Both the position numbers and the translations under genes were made by a program. Below, piece after piece: positions 1 to 8,563 of a stretch of DNA of 50,698 bases (position 1 is the first letter of the stretch; every line of letters starts with the position of its first letter). The notes beneath the pieces were generated by a model. It saw only the letters and a list, made by a program, of their open reading frames with translations, had not been told where the DNA came from and did no database searches. Origin of the DNA: Paracoccus sediminilitoris (GTDB lineage: Bacteria; Pseudomonadota; Alphaproteobacteria; Rhodobacterales; Rhodobacteraceae); assembly GCF_003259195.1 (NCBI RefSeq), contig NZ_QJPK01000026.1, positions 1 through 50,698 of the forward strand, read 5' to 3'.

Positions 1-8
1 ATCCTCCG

Positions 9-50
9 TCTCCTCGGTTTGAAGCGGATTCTATCTCAAACCGGAGGAGA
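9..50. repeat. Imperfect inverted repeat, possible stem-loop
   Basis: Positions 9-22 and 36-50 are inverted copies (arms ending GGTTTGA / TCAAACC, then CCTCCTC-type sequence) with a one-base bulge and a 13-base loop. It lies just beyond the broken 3' end of the recombinase remnant. It could be a terminator stem or the edge of a mobile element; there is no T-run to decide. Confidence 0.4.
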
Positions 51-59
51 ATGCGGGGC

Positions 60-490
60 TCAGGTCAGCCTCAACACCGCTTCTTCCAGCACGGGACGGC
101 GGATGGATGTCCTTTGCGTGCAGGTGCCGAGCTTGCGCGCGGCCGAGCAGGCCAGATAGTCCCGGCCGACGGCGGCAAACCCTCCACCGCAGGTCCCGCA
201 GCGCAGAAGGTCGGTCAGCAGGTGGATCTGGCCCTTCTTCTCCCAGAAGCGCGTGGCCTTGATCGCCGTGATACGCGGGTCCTGATCGATCTCCCACTGC
301 CGTCCCTTCACCTGCTCCCAAGGCTCCCCTTCGATGATCCTGTGTTCAAGGACCTCTGTGATAATCAGCGCTTCAGGCGGGTTCAGTCGAGAGACACGGC
401 GGCCGGTGCCCGGGTCCTTCACATAGTGCGGTCGGTTCCACACCAGCCGGCCGATGCAGAGTTCGTTGTTCAATAGCCCCGCACCGAGGG
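60..490 (-). pseudogene. Large serine recombinase fragment (recombinase domain and zinc ribbon)
   Basis: The minus-strand reading frame matches the central part of large serine recombinases: a GAGLLNNELCIGRLVWNR segment of the recombinase domain, then a zinc-ribbon segment with paired cysteines (CGTCGGGF, later a CSAARKLGTC-like pair). The N-terminal catalytic resolvase domain is absent: homology fades upstream of about position 490 and a stop lies near 543. The C-terminus ends abruptly after VLEEAVLRLT, where family members continue for over 100 residues. The frame from 473 can only start at TTG, which is part of the domain and not a true start. Both ends being missing makes this a dead remnant of an integrated element. 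It sits head-to-head with another truncated gene. Confidence 0.8.
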
Positions 491-537
491 TGCAAAGACC
501 GCAGATCCCAGTGAGCGGAAGCTTATATACTAGCCGA

Positions 538-804
538 ATGCGCTACGGTGCAGGTTATTTTATGGTGAACCACGCAATCGTATCCGTCACCACGGGTGAC
601 CTACGCGCAGCTTTCGGCCCCGGAAGCCGGGGTTGTAATCTCGACACGACGCTCTGGCCCCTACAATATTTGATGCACTACATGGGCTTCTCGGTTCTGC
701 CGCCCTTCATTTTCTATGGAGTGCAGGGGTATTCTTACAGCTACGAAGACCACATTAGCGTGGAAGAGAGGTTGAGCAAAAACTTTTGGATCCAGACCCA
801 CTGA
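538..804 (+). pseudogene. NAD(P)H-quinone oxidoreductase C-terminal fragment
   Basis: The frame reads ...AIVSVTTGD...LDTTLWPLQYLMHYMGFSVLPPF..., the C-terminal half of the flavodoxin-like NAD(P)H oxidoreductase family (NQO1/KefF/YwrO type). The SVTTG loop and the LWPLQ..MGF..LPPF stretch are the family's signature. The N-terminal FMN-binding half is missing. The first usable ATG is at 538, with family-like residues beginning immediately, so the gene was cut at about 500-540. The C-terminus ends ERLSKNFWIQTH, shorter than usual. It is probably a non-functional relic of an insertion or deletion that also truncated the recombinase remnant. Confidence 0.65.
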
Positions 805-851
805 TTTTGGACCGATTTCGTCATTAAAACCGCTGCAATTAGACCTGATCT

Positions 852-1625
852 ATGAGCAACTTGTTCTGGCTGATCCAAGCGCAGATGGCGCAGCTTCGCC
901 CTTTCTTTCCAAAGAGCCATGGCAGGCCACTTGTCCATGATCGGCCGGTCCTCGGCGGAATTATTCTCATCAATCGCAACGGCTTGCGAAGGTGATACGC
1001 ACCAAAGGAATATGGACCGGCGAAGACGCTCTATAACCGTTGGAAGCGCTGGAGCGATGACGGTGTCTTCTCCCGGATCATGGTGGGCTTGGCCGCCGAT
1101 GCAACCGATCCGAAGACAATCATGATCAAAGTGAGCAGGCGAACGCCATACGTTCTAGTGTTCTTGGGCAAGTATCTGAAAGCGCACCACACGGCTTGCA
1201 GAATGGGTACAAAAAAGGGGGCGCGATCGCCAGACCGGTCGAACGAAAGGCGGAATGAACACAAAGCTGTTCGCCGTCACCGATGCGAAAGGCGACTTCA
1301 TGTTGGCGAGACAGCTCAGTGATTATACCGGCGCAGCGGCGCTTCTGGACAGCCTGTACAGGTCAATTGGTTTCGGGCAGACCGGGGCTATGACGCTGAC
1401 CGGCTTTGACAAACAGTGCCAGACAGAGGAATAAAAGCCTGCATTTCCGGTCGATAGTCTTGTAAGAAGACCGTTAAATACGACAAGTGCCGCTACAAAA
1501 GGCGCAATCGCATAGAGATCATGTTCGGGTGGCTGAAACACTGGAGACGTGGCGCGACGCGTAGCACCAAGTGTCCGGAGACCTACCTCTCCGCAATCGC
1601 ATTGGCCGCCACTGCCCCGTTCTGA
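852..1625 (+). pseudogene. Degenerate IS5-family (IS427-like) transposase
   Basis: Reading across several frames from ATG 852 gives the whole length of an IS427-group IS5 transposase: MSNLFWLIQAQMAQLRPFFP, then KEYGPAKTLYNRWKRWSDDGVFSRIM, KTIMI, YLKAH, SDYTGAAALLDSL, KACIS-like and KYDKCRYKRRNRIEIMFGWL, ending SAIALAATAPF. At least four frame changes are needed. About 36 bp are inserted between KTIMI and YLKAH (1127-1165), replacing the family's usual DAT at this point, including its catalytic Asp. In-frame stops follow. It cannot encode an active enzyme. Clear terminal inverted repeats were not found, so the element borders are undefined. Confidence 0.85.
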
Positions 1626-1854
1626 CCGTAGCTTCATCTGCTATATCCCAAGCTGATAACTGATCGTTTCGGTGGTCAAATGGGCCAATGGAATGGGTGA
1701 CCCCGATATATTCATTGCCGTGGATATGCTGATGGAAGCGTTTGATTGAACGCTGAAACTTGTCGAATGGGCTGGGGAAGCCCCAGACCGGCAACGCCAC
1801 ACGGCTAGTTATTACATCTGGGCCTTGACGCAGCCGGGAACGGCACCTGAACCG
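1626..1854. other. Intergenic stretch without recognisable gene
   Basis: Between the IS5 remnant and the sulP stop codon only short shadow frames occur. Composition is less GC-rich than the neighbouring genes. No repeat, RNA gene or conserved coding signal was recognised. Confidence 0.5.
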
Positions 1855-3603
1855 TCATACTGCCCGCGATATTCGTCCAAGTTCGGGGACAAGTTGCATA
1901 AGCGCCTGATAATGCGACAAGAACACCCCGCCTGTCAGGTGATGCATGAAGTCGCTGCGCTTCAGTCGGTCCATGACCGGGCCCTTGACCTCGGACAGGT
2001 GCAACTGGATGCCCGCATCATGCAACCGGTGCATCATCAGCTCCAGGCTTTCCAGCGCGCTGGCATCGATGCTGTTGATGGCGGCGCAGTTCAGCACGAC
2101 GTGGCGCAGGTCGGGCCGGTCGGCAACCTGTTGCTGGATGACGGTCTCAATGGCGCGGGCATTGGCGAAGAACAGGCTCTCGTCAATGCGCAGGCCCAGG
2201 ACCGAAGGGGTGCAAAGGACATCGTGTCGGTTCACGTTGCGGAAATGCTGGGTGCCCGGCACAAGGCCGATCACCGCGACATGCGGGCGCGAGGCCGCCC
2301 AGAGGTGCAGCAGCACCGAGACTGCGACGCCGGCCATGATCCCCGCCTCGACGCCAACGCCAAGCGTGACCAGCAGGGTCGCGGCCAGCGCCGCGAAATC
2401 GGCATGGGCGTATTTCCAGGTCCGCCGCAGCGCGCCGAAATCGGCCAAGCCCAGCACCGCGACGATGATGGTGGCAGCCAGCACCGCGATCGGCAGGTGA
2501 TACAGAAGCGGCGTCAGAAAAACGGATGCCAGTGCGATGCCGATGGCGGTGAAGGCCCCCGCCGCAGGGGTCTGGGCGCCGGCATCGAAATTGACCACCG
2601 AGCGTGCGAAACCGCCCGTCACAGGATAGCCCGCGGTCAGGGCCGCCGCCAGGTTTGCCATGCCCAGCCCGATCAGCTCCTGGTCGGGGGCGATTGATTG
2701 CCGCCGCTTGGCCGCCAGGGTCTGCGCGACCGAGACTGACTCGACAAAGCCGATCAGCGCGATCAGCGTGGCGGCGGGCAGCAGCGTGATCCACAGCGAC
2801 AGGTCCATCGCAGGCAGCGACAGGGGCGGCAGGCCACGTGGAATGTCGCCCACCACGGCCACGCCTCGTGCGGCCAGATCCAGAACCGTCACCGCAATGA
2901 TCGAGGCGATCACCACCATCACCGGCCCGGTCCGCGACACCAGTGCGGCGACCCCTTCCGGCACGTTCAGCGCCTGCAGCGTCGGTTTCAACCATCGCCG
3001 CGACCACAAGAGAAATGCGGTCGCCGCCATCCCGATGATCAGCGTCGGCAGATGCGTCCGCCCCAGGTTACCCAGCAGCGAGGGGAGGATCTGGACCAGG
3101 GTATGGCCCTCGGCCTTGATGCCCAGGATATGCTTCAACTGGCCTGCCGCGATCAGCAGGCTGGAAGCAGTGATGAAGCCTGAAATCACCGGGTGCGACA
3201 GCAGGTTCGCCACAAAGCCAAGCCGAAAGATACCCATGGCCAGCAGGATCAGCCCCGACAGCAGCGCCAGCGCCAACGCTGCGGCCAGGTATTCGGGGCT
3301 GCCCGGCGTTGCGACGGCGCCGGCCGCGGTTGCGGTCATCAGCGACACCACCGCCACCGGTCCCACCGACAGGGTACGGCTGCTGCCGAACAGCGCATAG
3401 ACCAGCAGCGGCAGGATCGAGGCGTAAAGCCCGACAACCGGCGGCAGGCCCGCCAGCATGGCATAGGCCAGCGATTGCGGGATCAGCATGATCGTCACGA
3501 TCACCGCCGCCATCCCGTCGCCCACCAGGGCCTGCCGGTCATAGCGGCGGCCCCAGTCCAGGATCGGCAGGAACCGGCACAGGCCGCGGGCTTTCGGTGC
3601 CAT
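1855..3603 (-). CDS. SulP-family anion transporter with STAS domain
   Basis: 582-residue inner-membrane protein of the SulP/SLC26 family, usual family length. The N-terminal 400 residues are a run of hydrophobic helices with the early family stretch IPQSLAYAMLAGLPPVVGLY and later NLAAALTAGYPVTGGFARS. The last ~110 residues form a cytoplasmic STAS domain (LRHVVLNCAAINSIDASALE). Start ATG 3603 follows a good GAGGAGAGGG ribosome site. It begins 11 bp after blh, so it is the last gene of the pmpA-pmpB-blh operon controlled by BigR. Known SulP proteins move sulfate, bicarbonate or other anions. The operon context suggests that sulfite or sulfate made from persulfide oxidation is the cargo here; direction cannot be read from sequence. 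Confidence 0.9.
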   Translation of the reverse strand: MAPKARGLCRFLPILDWGRRYDRQALVGDGMAAVIVTIMLIPQSLAYAMLAGLPPVVGLYASILPLLVYALFGSSRTLSVGPVAVVSLMTATAAGAVATPGSPEYLAAALALALLSGLILLAMGIFRLGFVANLLSHPVISGFITASSLLIAAGQLKHILGIKAEGHTLVQILPSLLGNLGRTHLPTLIIGMAATAFLLWSRRWLKPTLQALNVPEGVAALVSRTGPVMVVIASIIAVTVLDLAARGVAVVGDIPRGLPPLSLPAMDLSLWITLLPAATLIALIGFVESVSVAQTLAAKRRQSIAPDQELIGLGMANLAAALTAGYPVTGGFARSVVNFDAGAQTPAAGAFTAIGIALASVFLTPLLYHLPIAVLAATIIVAVLGLADFGALRRTWKYAHADFAALAATLLVTLGVGVEAGIMAGVAVSVLLHLWAASRPHVAVIGLVPGTQHFRNVNRHDVLCTPSVLGLRIDESLFFANARAIETVIQQQVADRPDLRHVVLNCAAINSIDASALESLELMMHRLHDAGIQLHLSEVKGPVMDRLKRSDFMHHLTGGVFLSHYQALMQLVPELGRISRAV

Positions 3604-3614
3604 GCGCCCTCTCC

Positions 3615-4532
3615 TCAGAAGCGGTTGACGGGAATCTTCAGATAGCTGTGACCATCGGCCTCGGTCGGGGGCAGGCGGCCGCCGCGCAGGTTGATCTGCA
3701 GCGCTGCCATGATCCGGTCGGGCAAGGGCAGCGTGGCGTCGCGTTCGTTGCGCCGCTTGATCCAGTCGTCACGGTCGGTGCCGTCCTTGACATGGCGGTT
3801 TTCGGCGCGGTGCTGCGCCACGGTGGCCTCCCATTCGGGTTCGTCGCGGGTGTCGCTGCCGTAATCATGGCCGACGAACAGCCGCGTGTCACCGGGCAGG
3901 GCCAGGATCGCCTGGATCGAGTCCCACAGCTCTTCGGTGGTGCCGCCGGGGAAATCGGCGCGCGATGTGCCGACATCGGGCTGCATCAGCGTGTCATGGG
4001 TAAAGGCCGCATCGCCGCAGACATAGGTGACGGACCCAAGCGTGTGACCGGGCGACAGCATCACGCCCACTTCCAGATCGCCGATGCGGAAGGTCTCGCC
4101 ATCGGCAAACAGGCGGTCGAAATCGCGGGGCGGATCGAAGGCGTCGGGCAGGTGATAGAGATCGGCCCAGATGCGGGCGATGTCGGGAGCCTTTTCGCCG
4201 ATGGCGGTCGGTGCCCCCGTTCGATCGCGCAGATGGGCCGAGGCCATGACGTGATCGGCATGGGGATGGGTGTCCAAAACCCATTCGACGCTCAGACCAT
4301 GCTTGCCGACAAGGTCCAGCACCTGATCCATGCTGGTGGTCGAAAAGCGATAATTGCGCGGGTCCAGGTTCCAGACCACGTCGATCAGCGCCGCCTTGCG
4401 GGTGGCGGGGTCGGCGCAGATATACTGGATGGACCCGGTATCGGGTTCATAGATGCCCCAGACATCGGGGCTGCCTGCGCCGCGGGACGGCGAATGACGA
4501 ACGACCGGTTGCTTGAGTTTCGAACGGCTCAT
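3615..4532 (-). CDS. blh: Blh-like persulfide dioxygenase (MBL-fold, ETHE1-type)
   Basis: 305-residue cytoplasmic metallo-beta-lactamase-fold protein. The metal motif DTHPHADH is at residues 87-94, followed by SPGHTLGSV, a GDAAFTHDTL segment and FVGHDYG, matching the mono-iron ETHE1/Blh persulfide dioxygenases, which oxidise glutathione persulfide to sulfite. Start ATG 4532 has AAAGGAG upstream and overlaps the pmpB stop (ATGA). A longer frame reaching 4790 only reads through pmpB and is rejected. The neighbours (two YeeE-like transporters, BigR divergent) reproduce the bigR operon architecture known from Xylella and Agrobacterium, which supports a role in sulfide detoxification. The sulfite so formed may be handled by the SulP protein downstream. 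Confidence 0.88.
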   Translation of the reverse strand: MSRSKLKQPVVRHSPSRGAGSPDVWGIYEPDTGSIQYICADPATRKAALIDVVWNLDPRNYRFSTTSMDQVLDLVGKHGLSVEWVLDTHPHADHVMASAHLRDRTGAPTAIGEKAPDIARIWADLYHLPDAFDPPRDFDRLFADGETFRIGDLEVGVMLSPGHTLGSVTYVCGDAAFTHDTLMQPDVGTSRADFPGGTTEELWDSIQAILALPGDTRLFVGHDYGSDTRDEPEWEATVAQHRAENRHVKDGTDRDDWIKRRNERDATLPLPDRIMAALQINLRGGRLPPTEADGHSYLKIPVNRF

Positions 4533-4969
4533 GCTGATGCTCCTTTCATGTCGGAAAGCCCGCGGGCCTTGATCCGGGCGCCGATCCACAGGCCGACCAG
4601 CATGGCCGGCACGAAGACCAAGGTGCCTGGTGCCAACAGGGGAAGTGCGGTGAAGGCGGGGCCGGGACAGAAGCCGCCGATCCCCCAACCGATTCCGAAC
4701 AGCGCCGCGCCCGTCAGAAGGGGCCTGTCGATCCTGCGGTTCGTGGGAATGTCGAAGGATGTGTCCAGAACGGGCGCCGGGCGCCGCCATGCCATGCGGT
4801 AACCCAGAAAGGTCGTGATGGTGGCCCCGCCCATGACGAAGGCCAGGCTGGGGTCCCAGCTGCCCGCAAGGTCCAGGAAGTTCAGAACCTTGGCTGGGTC
4901 AGACATGCCCGAGATCACCAGCCCCAGCCCGAAGACCAGGCCAGAGAGAAAGCCCCATAGGATGCGCAT
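4529..4969 (-). CDS. pmpB: YeeE/YedE-family transporter subunit, PmpB-like
   Basis: 146-residue membrane protein with four or so hydrophobic segments. It carries the GGFCPGPA motif (Cys101) typical of the YeeE/YedE (DUF395) family, members of which take up thiosulfate or other reduced sulfur species through conserved cysteines. The chosen start is ATG 4969, inside the pmpA stop (TGATG); the longer frame to 5248 is a shadow of pmpA. This is a half-size protein that would pair with PmpA to form one complete transporter. Its stop overlaps the blh start by four bases, so the three genes are translationally coupled. Confidence 0.88.
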   Translation of the reverse strand: MRILWGFLSGLVFGLGLVISGMSDPAKVLNFLDLAGSWDPSLAFVMGGATITTFLGYRMAWRRPAPVLDTSFDIPTNRRIDRPLLTGAALFGIGWGIGGFCPGPAFTALPLLAPGTLVFVPAMLVGLWIGARIKARGLSDMKGASA

Positions 4970-5427
4970 CACAGACCCCCCATCACGTGGCGGATGACAA
5001 AGACGGTGACGAAACCCGCCGCCATGAAGGTGGCGACCGCCGCCAGCGACCGCCTCGACAGCCGGGCAAGCCCGCAGACCCCGTGCCCCGAGGTGCATCC
5101 CGACCCCAATGCGGTGCCGACGCCGACCAGCAGACCCGCAATGCCCATGGCGGGCAGGTTCTGCGGGACGGTCTGAACTACGCTGCCGCCGAAGGCCAGA
5201 ATGGCCAGCGGTGCCGCCAGCAGTCCCAGCAGGAAGGCCCATCGCCAATCCCTGTCACGGGCGGCACCCTGCAGGGGCACGATGGCGCCCAGGGCACCTT
5301 GCGATATGCCCGCGATCCCGGCGATGCGCCCGAAAAGGGCCATGACCATCACCGCGCTGAGGCCGATCAGGATGCCGCCGCCCAGGGATGCCCAAGGCGT
5401 GAATGCGGTCTGTGTCACGATCTGCAT
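4969..5427 (-). CDS. pmpA: YeeE/YedE-family transporter subunit, PmpA-like
   Basis: 152-residue membrane protein, first gene of the operon. Hydrophobic helices flank the conserved GSGCTSGHGVCGLARLSRRS segment (Cys111 and Cys118), the hallmark of YeeE/YedE proteins that conduct sulfur compounds through a cysteine relay. Start ATG 5427 has GGAGA 7 bases upstream. The gene faces bigR across an AT-rich 89-bp interval with inverted repeats, so BigR very likely represses it. With PmpB it makes a two-part permease. Which sulfur species moves, and in which direction, cannot be told from the sequence. Confidence 0.88.
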   Translation of the reverse strand: MQIVTQTAFTPWASLGGGILIGLSAVMVMALFGRIAGIAGISQGALGAIVPLQGAARDRDWRWAFLLGLLAAPLAILAFGGSVVQTVPQNLPAMGIAGLLVGVGTALGSGCTSGHGVCGLARLSRRSLAAVATFMAAGFVTVFVIRHVMGGL

Positions 5428-5479
5428 GGCCGTTCTCCATCATGGCGGCGCCACTTGTCCTGCGGTGCCCGATGCTGTA

Positions 5480-5516
5480 TATATTAAATAACGCTAATTC
5501 AGTCAAGGCTAATATA
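5480..5516. promoter_or_regulatory. Probable BigR operator/promoter region
   Basis: The 89-bp gap between pmpA and bigR is strikingly AT-rich. It contains inverted heptamers TATATTA (5480-5486) and TAATATA (5510-5516), and a nested ATTA-N8-TAAT (5483-5498). ArsR-family sulfur sensors bind such dyads in bigR promoters. The second arm abuts the bigR ATG, so binding would shut off bigR as well as the operon on the other strand. Confidence 0.6.
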
Positions 5517-5831
5517 ATGGAACTGGACGATCAGGCCTCGCGGATCCTGCAACAGCGGGCCGATCACGTCGCAGGGCGGCTGGCACTGGTCGCCAATGCC
5601 AAGCGCCTGCTGATCCTGTGCGAACTGGCCAAGGGGGAACGGTCGGTGGGGACGCTGCAGCAGGCGGTGGGCTTGGGCCAATCGGCCCTGAGCCAGCACC
5701 TGGCCAAGCTGCGCGAGGCCGGAATGGTCGATACGCGGCGCGAAAGTCAGACGATCTATTACCGGATCAGCGATCCCGATCTGGAGGTGCTGATGGCGGC
5801 CCTCTATGAAGCCTTCTGCAAGGACAACTGA
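5517..5831 (+). CDS. bigR: ArsR-family persulfide-responsive repressor (BigR/SqrR)
   Basis: 104-residue winged-helix regulator. The recognition region reads LQQAVGLGQSALSQHLAKLREAGMVDTRRE, followed by the IYYRI wing. Two cysteines, Cys35 (LLILCELAKG) and Cys101 (YEAFCKDN), are 66 residues apart, exactly the spacing of the redox pair in BigR (C42/C108) and SqrR (C41/C107). In those proteins the pair forms a di- or tetrasulfide on exposure to persulfide and releases DNA. Start ATG 5517 follows AAGG; the frame open upstream to 5403 runs through the operator and lacks family similarity. Divergent from pmpA-pmpB-blh-sulP, which it should repress together with itself. Confidence 0.88.
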   Translation: MELDDQASRILQQRADHVAGRLALVANAKRLLILCELAKGERSVGTLQQAVGLGQSALSQHLAKLREAGMVDTRRESQTIYYRISDPDLEVLMAALYEAFCKDN

Positions 5832-5843
5832 GGGCGCACCGGC

Positions 5844-7721
5844 TCAGCGTTTGGGCATGCCCGACGGGCGCGCGGCGCGTTTCTGGGCGGCGATGCGGAA
5901 GGGCGCGTTCGGCGCGCCATAGCCTGCATACCCGCCCTGACGCTGGACAATTTCAAAGAAGAAGCCATCGGTGCGGGGTTCGCTGTAAAGCTGGAAGAAG
6001 TGGCCGTCGGCATCCTCGTCATACATGATGTTGGCGCGCTGCATCCGCGCGACCAGATCGTCCTCCAGCCCGAAACGGGCTTGGATGTCCTGATAGTAAT
6101 TGGCCCCGATCCGCAGGGGTGCGAATCCCAGATCCGCCAGGCGGTCCGCCGTGGCAAAGATGTCGTCACTGGCAAAGGCCACGTGCTGGACCGAGGCGCC
6201 GAAGCTGTCCTCGATGAAGCGGCCCGCCAGGGTGTGGCGCGCCTCGGCGCCGTTCAGCGTCACGCGCAGGCCGCCCAGCTGCACCGCCTGGCTGCGGACC
6301 AGCCCGTCGGGGTCCACCACATCCACCATCGGTGCCTTCTGCCCGTCGAAGATCGAGGTATAGAACAGCGTCCAGCTCAGCATCTCGTCATAGGCCATCG
6401 TCTGGCCCACATGGTCGATCCCGGTGATGCCCGCCCCGACCGGCGCGGGGGCCGAGCGGAAATCGACCTGCCAGATATCGGCCAGGTCCGATCGGTCATC
6501 CAACAACCGGATCACGCTGCCGCCGACGCCGCGGATGGCGGGAATGGCCAGCTGGCCCAGGGGCGCGTCCTGCCGATGGGGCTGTGCCAGCAGCGCGGTG
6601 GCGCGGGAAAAGGCCGCCCGCGCGTCCCCGACCAGCAGCGCGATTTCGGAAACGGTGGTGCCATGCGCCACATAGGAGCTGTGCGAAAACCCCATCGGAT
6701 CGGTGTTGACCAGCAGGTTCGTCGCGCCCTGACGCCACAGGGTGACCTGCTTGGACACATGCTGGCCGGATTTCGCAAAGCCTGCACTGGCCAGCAGGGC
6801 CTCCAGCGCGGGGGCTTCGGCCTCGCTGGTGGCGAATTCGATGAATTCGACCCGTTCGACGGGTTGGGGGGCCGAAAGGTCAGGCAGGCCGGGAATGGCC
6901 ATGGACGACGACCGCCGCACCGCATCCATGACCGCGATCAGGCTGCGATGCCCGTCCTGCGCCACCAGCCGGGGCAGCCCGGCGCGAAACTGATCATTGA
7001 AGATCTCCAGGCTCAGCGGGCCGGAATAGCCGGTCGCGGTGACCGCGCGCATGAAGCCTGCCACGTCCAGATCGCCCTCGCCGGGCATGTTGCGGAAATG
7101 GCGCGACCAGTACAGCAGGTCCATGTCGATCGCCGGCGCATCGGCCAGCTGGACGAAAAAGATCTTGTCGCCCGGAATCGCCCGGATCGAGGCCGGGTCG
7201 ATCTTGCGCGCCAGCGTGTGGAAACTGTCCAGGATCAGTCCGATATTCGGGTGATCGGCGCGGCGCACCACCTCCCAGGCATCGCGGTGGTCGTTGACGA
7301 AGCGGCCCCAGCACAGCGCCTCGAACCCCACGCGGACGCCGTGGCGGGCGGCCATGTCGCCAAGGTCGCGGAAATCCTGCGCCATGCGGTCGATGCCGCC
7401 GATGGCCGCCGGATGCACGGTCGAACAGACCAGCATCAGGTCGGTGCCCAACTGGTTCATCAGGTCGAACTTGCGTTCGGCGCGAGCGAAGGCGCGGCTC
7501 CGATGCGGTTCGGGCAGGCCTTCGAAATCGCGGAAGGGCTGAAACAGCGTGATCTCCAGCCCGTGGTCGCGGACCATGCGGCCCACTTCGGCCGGGGCAA
7601 AATCCGAGGCCAGGAAATCCTGTTCGAAGATCTCGATCCCGTCGAAACCGGCGGCGGCGATGGCGGCCAGCTTGGTCGTCAGGCTGCCCGACAGGGACAC
7701 GGTGGCGATCGAGGTCTTCAT
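5844..7721 (-). CDS. quiC: 3-dehydroshikimate dehydratase, QuiC-like (TIM barrel + HPPD-like domain)
   Basis: 625-residue two-domain enzyme. Residues 1-280 are a xylose-isomerase-like TIM barrel (AP endonuclease family 2): AGFDGIEIFEQDF, ENGL-like GFEALCWGRFVNDHRDAWEVV, LILDSFHTLA. Residues 290-600 resemble 4-hydroxyphenylpyruvate dioxygenase / VOC repeats (GIDHVGQTM...YTSIFDG, VQHVAFASDDI, FFQLYSEP, FFEIVQRQGGY). This fusion is typical of bacterial QuiC1 dehydroshikimate dehydratases, which convert 3-dehydroshikimate to protocatechuate; databases often name it a sugar-phosphate isomerase/HPPD fusion. Its ATG overlaps the stop of the AroE-like gene (ATGA). It is the last gene of a TTT-transporter operon, consistent with catabolism of imported quinate, shikimate or dehydroshikimate. 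Confidence 0.87.
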   Translation of the reverse strand: MKTSIATVSLSGSLTTKLAAIAAAGFDGIEIFEQDFLASDFAPAEVGRMVRDHGLEITLFQPFRDFEGLPEPHRSRAFARAERKFDLMNQLGTDLMLVCSTVHPAAIGGIDRMAQDFRDLGDMAARHGVRVGFEALCWGRFVNDHRDAWEVVRRADHPNIGLILDSFHTLARKIDPASIRAIPGDKIFFVQLADAPAIDMDLLYWSRHFRNMPGEGDLDVAGFMRAVTATGYSGPLSLEIFNDQFRAGLPRLVAQDGHRSLIAVMDAVRRSSSMAIPGLPDLSAPQPVERVEFIEFATSEAEAPALEALLASAGFAKSGQHVSKQVTLWRQGATNLLVNTDPMGFSHSSYVAHGTTVSEIALLVGDARAAFSRATALLAQPHRQDAPLGQLAIPAIRGVGGSVIRLLDDRSDLADIWQVDFRSAPAPVGAGITGIDHVGQTMAYDEMLSWTLFYTSIFDGQKAPMVDVVDPDGLVRSQAVQLGGLRVTLNGAEARHTLAGRFIEDSFGASVQHVAFASDDIFATADRLADLGFAPLRIGANYYQDIQARFGLEDDLVARMQRANIMYDEDADGHFFQLYSEPRTDGFFFEIVQRQGGYAGYGAPNAPFRIAAQKRAARPSGMPKR

Positions 7722-8563
7722 TCGGTGTCATGCCCCGCTGCCAGATCCGCCCGCAGGCGGGCTTCGTCCAAGGGCAGGCCGGTGAACAACGCCCAGGCAT
7801 CGACGCCCTGTCCCACGAACAGCTCGTACCCCGAAATGATCTGCAGGCCCGCCGAAGCGGCATCGCTCAGGAATTGCGTCTGGACGGGCGTGTAGACCGC
7901 ATCGAAGGCCCAGGCAGCACCCTGCATCAGGAGCGCAGGCAGCGGTGTGCCGTCGTAACCGACCATGCCGACGGGCGTGCCATTGACCAGCCCATCTGCG
8001 CCACCCGCCATCGCGGCCGCATCCGTGCCTGTCAGGACCGTGACGCTTGGCTGTGCGTCGCGCAGGCTGCGAGCCAGAGCCTCGGCGCGCGCCAGGTCGC
8101 GATCAGCCAGGCGGATTTCCGTGGCCCCCAAGGCGATCAGGCCAAAGGCAATGGCGCGCCCGACGCCGCCCGCGCCGATCATCAGCACAGCCCCCGGCGC
8201 CCGCTCGCTCCGCACACGCCGGTATGCCGACACAAAGCCGGAATAATCGGTGTTGAACCCGCGCGGGCCATCCGCATCGAACAGCACCGTGTTCACCGCC
8301 CCCATCGCCCTGACCAGCGGATCGTCGATCTGCAGCTTTTCCGTCACTCGCTCCTTGTAGGGATAGGTGACGTTGATGCCGCGATATCCCGACACGGCGC
8401 AGCGGGCGAAAAGCGCGTCGAAATCCAGCCCCTCCAGGGCGGGGATCAGGCTGTCATAGCTGACCGGGCAGCAGTTCTGCCGGCCCGCCAGCCGATGCAG
8501 GCGCGGGGATTGCGACGCCGCGATGTTGTCGCCGATCAGGCCAAGGCGAAGGGGCTCAGTCAT
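7718..8563 (-). CDS. Shikimate/quinate dehydrogenase (AroE-like)
   Basis: 281-residue cytoplasmic NAD(P)-dependent dehydrogenase. Substrate-domain motifs are ASQSPRLH (17-23), NVTYPYK with catalytic Lys70, and GFNTDYSGF with Asp106. The Rossmann nucleotide loop is GAGGVGRA (130-137). Start ATG 8563 is chosen over the in-frame ATG 8581 because the protein begins MTEPLRLGLIGDNIA as in relatives; it overlaps the tctA stop by eight bases. Placement between a TTT transporter and a QuiC-like dehydratase argues for a catabolic shikimate (or quinate) dehydrogenase rather than the biosynthetic aroE. Confidence 0.85.
   Translation of the reverse strand: MTEPLRLGLIGDNIAASQSPRLHRLAGRQNCCPVSYDSLIPALEGLDFDALFARCAVSGYRGINVTYPYKERVTEKLQIDDPLVRAMGAVNTVLFDADGPRGFNTDYSGFVSAYRRVRSERAPGAVLMIGAGGVGRAIAFGLIALGATEIRLADRDLARAEALARSLRDAQPSVTVLTGTDAAAMAGGADGLVNGTPVGMVGYDGTPLPALLMQGAAWAFDAVYTPVQTQFLSDAASAGLQIISGYELFVGQGVDAWALFTGLPLDEARLRADLAAGHDTE

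Noticed and set aside
3597..4802. 401-codon plus-strand frame opposite blh
   Set aside because: The minus strand holds the MBL motif and coupled starts; this frame shows no recognisable fold.
6000..7895. 631-codon plus-strand frame opposite quiC
   Set aside because: Arg/Gln/His-rich shadow of a well-supported minus-strand enzyme; no domain similarity.
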